Source: CBDUXT01 sp965371245 | Lineage (GTDB): Bacteria; Planctomycetota; Phycisphaerae; UBA1845 | Direction of reading: 5' to 3' | Assembly (NCBI GenBank): GCA_965371245.1 | Contig: CBDUXT010000074.1 | Span: 1 to 30,348, forward strand | Length of the DNA stretch: 30,348 bases | Shown: piece by piece, positions 17,282 to 23,269 of the stretch | Layout of the letters: each line of letters starts with the position of its first letter | Position numbering within the stretch: the stretch's first letter is position 1 | Notes under the pieces: generated by a model | Seen by the model: only the letters and a program-made list of their open reading frames with translations | Databases searched by the model: none | What the model was told of the DNA's origin: nothing | Made by a program: the position numbers and the translations under genes

Positions 17282-18619
17282 CTAGAATGTGTACGTCATT
17301 CCAAGCTTGAGGGCGAACTCGGGCGACGGGCCTCGGTTCGGCTCCAGTATGCGAAACTCGGGGCTTAGAAAGAACCTCATTTGCGGGTTCGGCGTCAGGA
17401 TGACCGACGGGCTGAAGAATACAACGTTGCCGTTTTTGAAGTCCTCTCGCCGGCCCATGATGCCGAAACCACGAAACTTGGAATCCGCCTTGAAGCGGCC
17501 GAAGATCGAAAGATCAACCGCCAGGATGTCACTCTCAAGCGGCGGAAACACATACGACACGCCATACTTCAGTTCGTTGCCGGGGGTGATGCCGTCGGTT
17601 TCCATAAAGAGGTCGGCGATGACGCCGGCGTGCAAGGCGCCCCGTTGGAATTGCCGCGTGACGGAGGCGCCGACGCGGAAGCCCAGTGATCCTTGCCCCG
17701 GCTGAAGACCCGGTGGAAGTTTTTTGTCGAAGAAACCGCGACCGAAGAGATTCAATGGAATCGGAAGCGGAAGGCCTATGCCGAACATCGACATGATCGG
17801 GGCGCCCTCGAACTCGAGGTCATCCTTGCCGGTTGGAAGAATCAGGCCGGTAAACGTGGCGAAATTGAAACCCTTGTTGCCCTGATCGAACCACTTCTTC
17901 TTGAGAACGACGCTGATATCACCGACTCCCTGTCCGCCACCATCCATGGTGATGCCCAATGGATCCAGGCGGAACGGGTGCCCCGCACCGGACACATCCA
18001 CGCTGCGAAAGGGAATGTTTATGTTAAGCGTGGCGTCGGGAAAACTTGGCCATTCAAAGCCGTAGCCTATCGATAGGTTGGTGTCGAACGACCGCACATC
18101 GACATGGCGAAAAAGCTTGGAATAGTTGGAATCACGGCCGAAGTCGCCGTCATTGCGAAAGCCCCTTGCCCCGAGGCTGATGCGCCACGCACCCGGCGGC
18201 AAGGTATACGCATGAAATGGCCGAACCGGCTCGTAAAGAGGCGGGATGAACGACTCGATCTGATCGGCGATACGAAACCGCTCCGCTTGGAGATAATCCT
18301 TCCTTGTACCGAGCTTGAGGAATAGATACTCATCGCCTTCCTCGGGGACTTCCCAAATGTTTACCGGTTCGGCCTCTTCCTCTTCGGTGAGATCCAGGAG
18401 CTGCTCCTCAAGTTCCTGCTTTTTCGACTCGAGTTCCCGATTCCTTCGCTCCAATTCTTCTATCCGCTCTTGAAGCGCGTGAATCTTGGATTGTCTGTCC
18501 TCTGCGGCACCCGTGGGTGGTGCTTGACCATATCCCAGCGATGGTAAGACAGCGACTACCAGCGCAACGACCGCCACTTGAGACGTACGCAAGATCGCAG
18601 GCCGCAACGTTTTGTGCAT
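17282..18619 (-). CDS. Outer-membrane beta-barrel protein with N-terminal coiled coil
   Basis: A 445-aa exported protein. A signal peptide (about 1-30, ends SLGYGQ) is followed by a charged coiled coil (about 43-80, IEELERRNRELESKKQELEE) and an acidic spacer. A long series of alternating beta-strand segments ends in a terminal phenylalanine (LKLGMTYTF), the usual signal for BAM-dependent outer-membrane insertion. The start at 18619 has GGAG six bases upstream; the frame is open further up to 18904 but only across the preceding gene. It resembles porin or transporter-type proteins that start with a coiled coil. It lies 19 bases after the cupredoxin gene. Confidence 0.75.
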   Translation of the reverse strand: MHKTLRPAILRTSQVAVVALVVAVLPSLGYGQAPPTGAAEDRQSKIHALQERIEELERRNRELESKKQELEEQLLDLTEEEEAEPVNIWEVPEEGDEYLFLKLGTRKDYLQAERFRIADQIESFIPPLYEPVRPFHAYTLPPGAWRISLGARGFRNDGDFGRDSNYSKLFRHVDVRSFDTNLSIGYGFEWPSFPDATLNINIPFRSVDVSGAGHPFRLDPLGITMDGGGQGVGDISVVLKKKWFDQGNKGFNFATFTGLILPTGKDDLEFEGAPIMSMFGIGLPLPIPLNLFGRGFFDKKLPPGLQPGQGSLGFRVGASVTRQFQRGALHAGVIADLFMETDGITPGNELKYGVSYVFPPLESDILAVDLSIFGRFKADSKFRGFGIMGRREDFKNGNVVFFSPSVILTPNPQMRFFLSPEFRILEPNRGPSPEFALKLGMTYTF

Positions 18620-18638
18620 CTCCGACTCCTTCCAGGCG

Positions 18639-19349
18639 TCAACGTTTGCGACGACGCCTCTTGGTGAATTCGAGATCCAACTCAGCGTTCGAACCCGACT
18701 CGACCGTGACTTCGGATTCAATGGGTTCGGCTTTCGGGTGCCACACGAGTATCTTGTGTACACCGGGTGGAACATTTTCGATACGAAACGTTCCATCCCG
18801 TTGTACCGTCGTAAAGTATGGGTTCTTCTTGATGTGAATGAATGCCTGCATTTCGGCATGGACATTGCAATGTAGTTCCACGAGACCCGGCTCGTCAAAC
18901 GCAATCTCCTTGGAGCTCCCCTTGGGATACATGCCGAGATTGAATGTTTTGACCTTCGCCTGCGAATAAACGTTGTGAAACAAAGGATCGCTGTTTGGGA
19001 AAGCCACCGTCTCCCCGACTACTATCGCCAGAACGTGTGGATGAAAGGTCAGGTCTTTCTGGTCGATGCTCGGTTTGGAGTGAGATGCGATGTTTGCCTT
19101 CAATTCTTCGGCTGACGATTCGATGTCCTCGACCGAGACCAACACATTAACCAACTCATTCTTTCTCAATCTCATTTTTCTGGCAAACTGAACTCTTCCC
19201 GATATGGTGCCTCCGGCGGCCTTGGCGGTCACGCCCTGCTCGGTTGCATCGGGAACCTGCGCAGCGGAGGTTTGGTCTGCGATGGCGACACTTGCCAACA
19301 CAGCCAGAGCAACAGCAAGTCCACGAACCACCCTAGTTGTCCGAATCAC
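18639..19349 (-). CDS. Cupredoxin (plastocyanin/amicyanin-like) exported protein, copy 2
   Basis: A 236-aa exported blue-copper-like protein. A signal peptide (1-29, ends QTSAA) precedes a beta domain with complete type 1 copper ligands: H125 (LFHNVY), C161, H164 and M167 (HCNVHAEM). The C-x2-H-x2-M spacing matches amicyanin. A carboxypeptidase-regulatory-like fold follows (GTFRIENVPPGVHKILVWHP), and the protein ends in a basic tail (KRRRRKR). Similar genes are often named methylamine utilization protein. The start is GTG at 19349, behind AAGGAG. It is the first gene of the tight run leading to the bd-like complex and probably a soluble electron carrier for it. Confidence 0.83.
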   Translation of the reverse strand: MIRTTRVVRGLAVALAVLASVAIADQTSAAQVPDATEQGVTAKAAGGTISGRVQFARKMRLRKNELVNVLVSVEDIESSAEELKANIASHSKPSIDQKDLTFHPHVLAIVVGETVAFPNSDPLFHNVYSQAKVKTFNLGMYPKGSSKEIAFDEPGLVELHCNVHAEMQAFIHIKKNPYFTTVQRDGTFRIENVPPGVHKILVWHPKAEPIESEVTVESGSNAELDLEFTKRRRRKR

Positions 19350-19773
19350 AAGATGCTCCTTGTTACACGTTACTCGAACGAATCGGCTATCCTTGCCGCT
19401 ACCCATTGCCGGACGGCAGGCTTCAGCCCGCGCGTACTCCGCACCACGATGAATGTTGAACTGGAATTCGCAACGCCGCACAGACTGAAGCCGGCGGTTC
19501 AGTAGCCTCCGCCAAGCTTTCTGACATCTATCCGCTTACAACTATATGTCTATCTGTATATCGCCATGCTAGGTAACGCGGCTCCACCCGCGTGTCAAGC
19601 CTGATCGATACCATTTGGCGGCTCAATCCAAGCCTGCCCTACCGCAAAACTCGCATCGCGACTGGAACTCCAACATCGATGAACGAAAACCAGAGGTACA
19701 GGAGTCCTCCTCGAGGATGTCAGCATCGCACAAAGAACATGTCTGGAAAACCGATAATCACGAAACAATCACT
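19350..19773. other. Intergenic region between the two cupredoxin genes
   Basis: About 420 bases without a gene. It contains the possible promoter at 19570-19598. It also holds two oppositely oriented copies of CTGAAGCC/GGCTTCAG (19419-19426 and 19485-19492), the second part of a quasi-palindrome reaching 19502. These look like a small dispersed repeat, not coding DNA. No clear terminator was found after 19774. Confidence 0.5.
19570..19598 (-). promoter_or_regulatory. Possible sigma-70-type promoter upstream of cupredoxin copy 2
   Basis: On the minus strand TTGACA (19598-19593) is followed after 17 bases by TACCTA (19575-19570), a weak -10 box. Transcription would begin near 19562, about 210 bases before the GTG start. 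It would allow expression of the twelve-gene run independently of the upstream sigma-54 promoter. Confidence 0.3.
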
Positions 19774-20619
19774 TTATCTCCTCCGCTTGAGCTTTGTGAA
19801 CTCTACGTTGGTTTCCTGTCCGGCGCCGACCGTCACATCGATGGTTGCCGTCTTGATCTTCTCGTGGAAGAAGGTGAGCTTCCACGTGCCGGCGGGCACA
19901 TCGGAAATCTCGAAATTCCCCTTCTTGTTCGTCATCGTGAAGAAGGGGTTCTGACAGGCAATGATAAAGCCGCTCATCTCCGTGTGAATGTTGCAGGCCA
20001 GATGCGTGACACCAACCTGGTCGAACTTGACCCGTTTCACGGTGCCGACGTCGTACTGCCCGAGATTAAAATCCTTGGCCGCATTCTTGCGGCTGTACAC
20101 GCTGTGCCGCACATCGTCCGTGTTTGGGAAATCCACGGTGGAGCCCACAAGGACCGGCAACAGATGAGGCTTGAAGATCTTGTTTTTCTGGTCCATCACC
20201 GGATTCTCTTCCGGAAGCTCGAACTTTCGGCCATCCACCTTCTCGATATAGACCACACCGCGAGCGACTCTCGCATAGGGGCTCTTCAGACGCCCCTTGA
20301 TGCTCCCGGTTGCTCCGGTTTCGTCGCCTTTCGCCGACACTGGCGAGTCCGCCCGCGAGGCGGGTTGTAAAGCGACTTCGTCGCTGCGGGAACCCGGGGC
20401 CGAACCGGATGATTCAACCGCAAGCCCAACGCTTCCCGACTGAGCTGAGAGCACGGGCTCACCCACCGTTGAAGAGTCACAGCAGGAAAGAACCAGGCTT
20501 CGAACACCGGGAGTTGGAGATGAGACGGGCTTCGAGTCTTCACCGATTGTGAACCCCACGACGATCAACGCCGGCACAAGCAAAGCAAATCCCACCGCCA
20601 GAGAATAGGACCGCTTCAT
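19774..20619 (-). CDS. Cupredoxin (plastocyanin/amicyanin-like) exported protein, copy 1
   Basis: A 281-aa paralogue of the next cupredoxin. A signal peptide or anchor (about 5-25) is followed by a low-complexity Ser/Ala/Glu linker (30-105) containing an in-frame dispersed repeat (20351-20390, residues about 77-90). The copper domain carries H172 (RHSVYS), C209, H212 and M215 (ACNIHTEM). A regulatory-like beta fold (GNFEISDVPAGTWKLTFFHE) and a basic tail (KLKRRR) close it. GGAG lies nine bases before the ATG. A sigma-54 promoter with a strong -24/-12 match lies about 250 bases upstream. Likely a periplasmic one-electron carrier. Confidence 0.83.
   Translation of the reverse strand: MKRSYSLAVGFALLVPALIVVGFTIGEDSKPVSSPTPGVRSLVLSCCDSSTVGEPVLSAQSGSVGLAVESSGSAPGSRSDEVALQPASRADSPVSAKGDETGATGSIKGRLKSPYARVARGVVYIEKVDGRKFELPEENPVMDQKNKIFKPHLLPVLVGSTVDFPNTDDVRHSVYSRKNAAKDFNLGQYDVGTVKRVKFDQVGVTHLACNIHTEMSGFIIACQNPFFTMTNKKGNFEISDVPAGTWKLTFFHEKIKTATIDVTVGAGQETNVEFTKLKRRR
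20351..20390 (+). repeat. Dispersed GCGGGTTT-type palindromic repeat, copy A (inside coding)
   Basis: GGCGGGTTGTAAAGCG is followed by GACTTCGTC and GCTGCGGG, matching copies B, C and D. It falls within the linker of cupredoxin copy 1 and keeps the reading frame. Confidence 0.45.
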
Positions 20620-20649
20620 GGTACAACCTCCAAGTCTGCAAAACAGGAA

Positions 20650-20713
20650 ACCCGGGATCCGGCGGCGAAGCCGCTTCAAACCCACAGTGCGGGCATCAAA
20701 CCCGCATCCCGGG
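20650..20713 (-). repeat. Dispersed GCGGGTTT-type palindromic repeat, copy D
   Basis: On the minus strand GATGCGGGTTTGATGCCCGC and GTGGGTTTGAAGCGGC occur in tandem, then TTCGCCGCC and CCCGGG. It lies directly upstream of cupredoxin copy 1. The hairpin GCGGC-TTC-GCCGC is the common core. Confidence 0.45.
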
Positions 20714-20870
20714 ACCTACGAACCGGGCGCCGACCGGCGAAACGAACGGCCTCCTGCCGCTCACTTCCCGCTGGTACGGCCCGACGCCGCGATCCATCCG
20801 ATCAAGAACAGCGGGAACCCGGTCTGCACCTCGCGCGCTCCTCAGGCCCACGCCGGTAATCTTCGCTTGG

Positions 20871-20885
20871 GCAAGGCATGTGCCA
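20871..20885 (-). promoter_or_regulatory. Sigma-54 (-24/-12) promoter of the cupredoxin unit
   Basis: The minus strand reads TGGCAC-ATGCC-TTGC, an exact match to both sigma-54 boxes with ten bases between GG and GC. Transcription would start near 20859, about 240 bases before the ATG at 20619. It is the best match of the four such sites in the window. Confidence 0.65.
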
Positions 20886-20890
20886 GGGAA

Positions 20891-20921
20891 AGCATCGTGG
20901 GACTTGAGTGTTCACGATGCT
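20891..20921. promoter_or_regulatory. Perfect inverted repeat next to the sigma-54 promoter (possible activator site)
   Basis: AGCATCGTG (20891-20899) and CACGATGCT (20913-20921) are perfect inverted arms separated by 13 bases. They lie about 32-62 bases upstream of the expected start, five bases beyond the -24 box. Activators usually bind somewhat further away, so this could be an activator site or a separate operator. Confidence 0.45.
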
Positions 20922-21083
20922 CACATCGCCCAATCGTGGAACGGTTTTCGAAGACGCCCAGCGGTGAAGGTCGATCCAACGAGCGATCGCCCACCCACCG
21001 ATGCGGTGGTCAACTATGACACGCAAATAGGAGCCGAGCTCTGGGCATGCGTATAAAAGCCCTTTTTCACAACAGATTGCATA

Positions 21084-21105
21084 CGATGTGTCAAGAATTG
21101 ACCGG
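21084..21105. repeat. Island-flanking direct repeat, left copy
   Basis: CGATGTGTCAAGA is shared exactly with 23248-23260, then TG and CCGG match at the same offsets, giving 22 bases with three mismatches. It brackets the segment that holds brnTA and the decayed genes. Confidence 0.45.
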
Positions 21106-21183
21106 AACAGACTGATTGACCGCGCCTCTTTTCGTTCTCGGGCGGCTAGGCCACCGCCGCATTTCGGAGATGTCGAGAGTTGC

Positions 21184-21417
21184 TCAGCGCTTCGCCGTGA
21201 CGGTGAAGTTCGGCAGCTTCTCCATCATATCGACGAAGGCTCGCAAGGCTCGATTGGCGGAGGCGGAATCCGGGAAAACCTTAGCCACATCCGGGGATAG
21301 TACGACGACGTTGCTGCCTTTGGCGTAGCGTGAGGCGTACTTTCCTCGCACGCCGCGCTTGAAGTCGTACTCGCGTGGCGTCGTCTTCCCGGAAGTTTTC
21401 TTACATCCCTTCTTCAT
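21184..21417 (-). CDS. brnA: BrnA-family antitoxin
   Basis: A 77-aa antitoxin of the BrnTA type II toxin-antitoxin system. It would bind and neutralise BrnT and repress the operon through DNA binding. The core REYDFKRGVRGKYASRYAKG, followed by VVVLSPDVAKVFPDSASAN and a C-terminal helix, is characteristic of this antitoxin group. The ATG at 21417 is inside the end of brnT (17-base overlap) and AAAGGA lies five bases upstream. Toxin-first order is usual for this family. Confidence 0.85.
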   Translation of the reverse strand: MKKGCKKTSGKTTPREYDFKRGVRGKYASRYAKGSNVVVLSPDVAKVFPDSASANRALRAFVDMMEKLPNFTVTAKR

Positions 21418-21685
21418 AATCGTTCCTTTCGCGTCGCGCGGCTTTGCGGGCACTGATGATCCGAATGCTTTCGTCTTCGTCGCGATGCACAACCACCAGC
21501 AACCGCCCGAGATAGGAGCTTCCAATCGTCACAAAACGCTCCTCGGTCCGGCGAGAGTGCGCCGGATCGGCAATCGTCAGCGACAGCGGATCGCCGAATA
21601 CCGTCGAAGCCTCCTCGAAAGACACCCCGTGCTTGGTTTGGTTGCTCTTCGCCTTTCGTGAGTCCCAATCAAAAACGATACCCAT
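21401..21685 (-). CDS. brnT: BrnT-family ribonuclease toxin
   Basis: A 94-aa toxin with the BrnT (RelE-fold) pattern: FDWDSRKAKSNQTKHGVSFE, then VFGDPLSLTIADPAHS, EERFVTIG, LLVVVHRDEDESIRIISARKA and a final RRERNDYEEG. The family cleaves RNA when free of BrnA. Length is normal and all landmark segments are present, so it appears intact. The ribosome site is weak (GAGAG). It belongs to the accessory island, consistent with frequent transfer of such modules. Confidence 0.9.
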   Translation of the reverse strand: MGIVFDWDSRKAKSNQTKHGVSFEEASTVFGDPLSLTIADPAHSRRTEERFVTIGSSYLGRLLVVVHRDEDESIRIISARKAARRERNDYEEGM

Positions 21686-21728
21686 GTGTGCTCTCGCGCG
21701 TAGTCAGAAGGTGCGTCCGGGATGCACT

Positions 21729-21839
21729 CTACACGGCTATTTCTTTCTCCGGGTTTTCAACAACCTGTTTCCACTCCATCCCTATCATCTCCCGGTCAGG
21801 CCGCCGCCGCATTTCCTCGAAGTACTTGGTGAACTTCAC
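21729..21839 (-). CDS. Short ORF, possibly the truncated N-terminus of a small hypothetical protein
   Basis: A 36-codon frame (GTG start) reading VKFTKYFEEMRRRPDREMIG and so on to a stop after EKEIAV. The KYFxxxRxRPDRxxI pattern resembles a common class of small hypothetical proteins often found in accessory regions, usually about twice as long. Here the frame ends early, so it may be a remnant. Its ribosome site is weak. Confidence 0.28.
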   Translation of the reverse strand: MKFTKYFEEMRRRPDREMIGMEWKQVVENPEKEIAV

Positions 21840-21904
21840 TTCCGCATCTTCTTCTTTTCCGCTCGTAGACGCACTTCCGTGTCACCAGCGCTCGGGCGGA
21901 AACG

Positions 21905-22012
21905 CTACCTCGACAACGCACTGCTCACAGAGCAGTGGCGCCCGGCCACCAAGATGGCTCCGAACACCATGCACATGCCCGCCATGAGGGACATGATGAT
22001 TCTTGGGCGCAT
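21905..22012 (-). CDS. Possible 35-aa hydrophobic peptide
   Basis: ATG at 22012 is preceded by GGAG at a seven-base spacing. The frame gives a short peptide with one hydrophobic segment (IIMSLMAGMCMVFGAILVAG). No family is recognised. It could be a small membrane peptide or a chance frame. Confidence 0.28.
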   Translation of the reverse strand: MRPRIIMSLMAGMCMVFGAILVAGRHCSVSSALSR

Positions 22013-22056
22013 CGCACTACTCCTTGAATCGCCGCACGTGCCGTCTCCCGCCAGCG

Positions 22057-22374
22057 CTATTCGTTACGGGCCATCTGCTCAAATCCTCGCGTGGGATCCT
22101 CGGCAACGATGTTGACCTGCAGGTCGGGCTCGTGCCATTTGCGCCGGATGATCAGTGGATACCCGTATGGGTCAGGAAGATCGTGCGGCTCGTCTCCATT
22201 CTCGTCGCGAGTTATGGCCTCTTCTGCCTGCTCGACTGTCCACCTCAAAAAGACCTCGTGCTCGCGGAGCGGCTTATTTCGAACATTGTGCAGCAATACG
22301 GTGATCGTCTTGCCACAAGCCCGAACGCCCTCAACTATGATGACACCATCTCCTAGCTCTTCGATCCTCGGCAT
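22057..22374 (-). CDS. Hypothetical protein
   Basis: A 105-aa frame starting MPRIEELGDGVIIVEGVRAC, with GGGAG six bases before the ATG. The predicted sequence has mixed beta and charged segments (TVLLHNVRNKPLREHEVFLR) and no signal or membrane segment. No family is recognised. It lies between small ORFs and the decayed genes, so it may itself be part of a degraded cassette, though the frame is intact. Confidence 0.4.
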   Translation of the reverse strand: MPRIEELGDGVIIVEGVRACGKTITVLLHNVRNKPLREHEVFLRWTVEQAEEAITRDENGDEPHDLPDPYGYPLIIRRKWHEPDLQVNIVAEDPTRGFEQMARNE

Positions 22375-22443
22375 ATGGAACTCCCGGGTAGTCACCCGCA
22401 GTGCGGCAGGTTCGGGGTTTTGGGCGAACCATTCTGAGCATGC

Positions 22444-22640
22444 CTAACCTCCGACCGTCGCCCTCGCCGTCTCGCTCCAAGGTCCGGTTTCCCCGCAGTT
22501 GTTGATCCAGCGTAGTACGTAGTGTGCGCCTGTTTGCCGCCCTCGCTGCCGGGGTACTCGCGCGTGTATGGCGTTCGCGTATCGACGGCCAGAGACGTCA
22601 ATTCGTCCGGGTCGAGTATTGCCGCGGTCGCGCATCATCC
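22444..22640 (-). pseudogene. Decayed C-terminal remnant of a hypothetical surface-type protein
   Basis: Two adjacent frames combine into one sensible sequence: DELTSLAVDTRTPYTREYPG then SEGGKQAH in one, YVLRWINNCGETGPWSETAR then ATVGG-stop in another. They are separated by a two-base shift near 22527. The sequence resembles C-termini of small Fn3-associated proteins. No N-terminal part remains, so it is a frameshifted fragment. Confidence 0.5.
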
Positions 22641-22719
22641 GACCTCACAGGACGACCATGACGGTGTTGCTCGGCACGCCTTCGCCGGCTTTGTTGACGG
22701 CGACGACGCGGTACTCCCA

Positions 22720-22746
22720 CCTGTCTGCGTGCAACGCACAGGCAGA
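22720..22746. repeat. Small palindromic insertion (27 bases) in the Fn3 remnant
   Basis: CCTGTCTGCGTGC and GCACAGGCAGA form an imperfect palindrome inserted between the Fn3 codons for Glu and Trp (KE/WEYRV). It adds nine codons that do not belong to the domain. Confidence 0.45.
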
Positions 22747-22863
22747 TTCCTTGCGGCGCTCCTGATTCGAGAGGGTGATTTCACTCTCGATGGCCATGCC
22801 TGCATCCGTCCACGGGCCGGAGGGGCGTTCGCGACGCTCGATCTTGTACGCCGCAACCTTGCC

Positions 22864-22886
22864 GACCGCAAAGCGGCTTTGCTGGT
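22864..22886. repeat. Small palindromic insertion (23 bases) in the Fn3 remnant
   Basis: The core GCAAAGCGGCTTTGC (22868-22882) is a near-perfect palindrome, inserted between the DPVD and GKVAAYK parts of the Fn3 domain. Its length is not a multiple of three, so it shifts the frame. Confidence 0.45.
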
Positions 22887-23019
22887 ATCGACCGGATCTT
22901 TCCAGTCCAGGAAAACCCAGCCGTCGCCCTGGTGCGGGGCTTCGAGCGTACCAGACCGAAAACCCCCGTATCTATCGAGCCTTACTGTACTCGTTTTCGG
23001 CGTGATTATCAAGCAGATC

Positions 23020-23200
23020 GGCTCAAATGCCGCATTTGACGCTTCGAATGCGACGTTTGAAGCGTTATCCGCCGCGTTTCAGGCTTGATTTGCGGAGTTT
23101 CACACTTCGATTGCGACGTTCGAAGCGTTCTCGGCCACGTTTCACGCATGGTTTACGGCATACGACGCTTCGTCGCTTGCGTATTACGCTTCCTCCGCCG
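23020..23200 (-). repeat. Degenerate tandem repeat of about 21-33 bases
   Basis: Units of the kind GCGACGTTTGAAGCG / GCGACGTTCGAAGCG and GCCGCGTTTCAGGC / GCCACGTTTCACGC recur with three-base periodicity. Translated, both strands give Ala/Phe/Asn-rich heptad-like patterns. It matches the N-terminal repeat part of the decayed Fn3 gene. Spacers are not unique and repeats are not identical, so it is not a CRISPR array. Confidence 0.5.
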
Positions 23201-23247
23201 CCGATCAAGCGTGTGTCGGACTTGGATTGCAACGCCTCGATCAGGTT

Positions 23248-23269
23248 CGATGTGTCAAGACCTGGCCGG
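23248..23269. repeat. Island-flanking direct repeat, right copy
   Basis: Same orientation and sequence as 21084-21105 apart from three mismatches. It ends immediately at the stop codon of the response regulator (TAA at 23272-23270 on the minus strand). Confidence 0.45.

Larger units (their letters stand above)
20620..21183. other. Regulatory intergenic region upstream of cupredoxin copy 1
   Basis: About 560 bases without a credible gene. It holds repeat D (20650-20713), the sigma-54 promoter (20871-20885), a perfect 9-bp inverted repeat (20891-20921), a CCACCG-ATG-CGGTGG palindrome (20994-21008) and one copy of the island-flanking direct repeat (21084-21105). Confidence 0.6.
22645..23200 (-). 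pseudogene. Decayed fibronectin type III gene with Ala-rich N-terminal repeats
   Basis: A recognisable Fn3 domain is split over two frames: LEAPHQGDGWVFLDWKDPVD, then KVAAYKIERRERPSGPWTDA, WEYRVVAVNKAGEGVPSNTV and a stop at 22645. The frames are separated by a 23-base palindromic insertion (22864-22886). A second, 27-base palindromic insertion (22720-22746) keeps frame. Upstream, to about 23200, a minus-strand frame with repeats of the form NASNVAFEASNAAFE is broken by several stops. The gene is clearly dead. Confidence 0.6.

Noticed and set aside
21070..21100. TTGACA on the minus strand as a sigma-70 promoter
   Set aside because: No acceptable -10 box at 16-18 bases; the same string occurs as part of the direct repeat at 23248-23269.
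23020..23200. Possible CRISPR array
   Set aside because: Units are degenerate with three-base periodicity and no constant repeat with unique spacers; it fits a decayed protein repeat.
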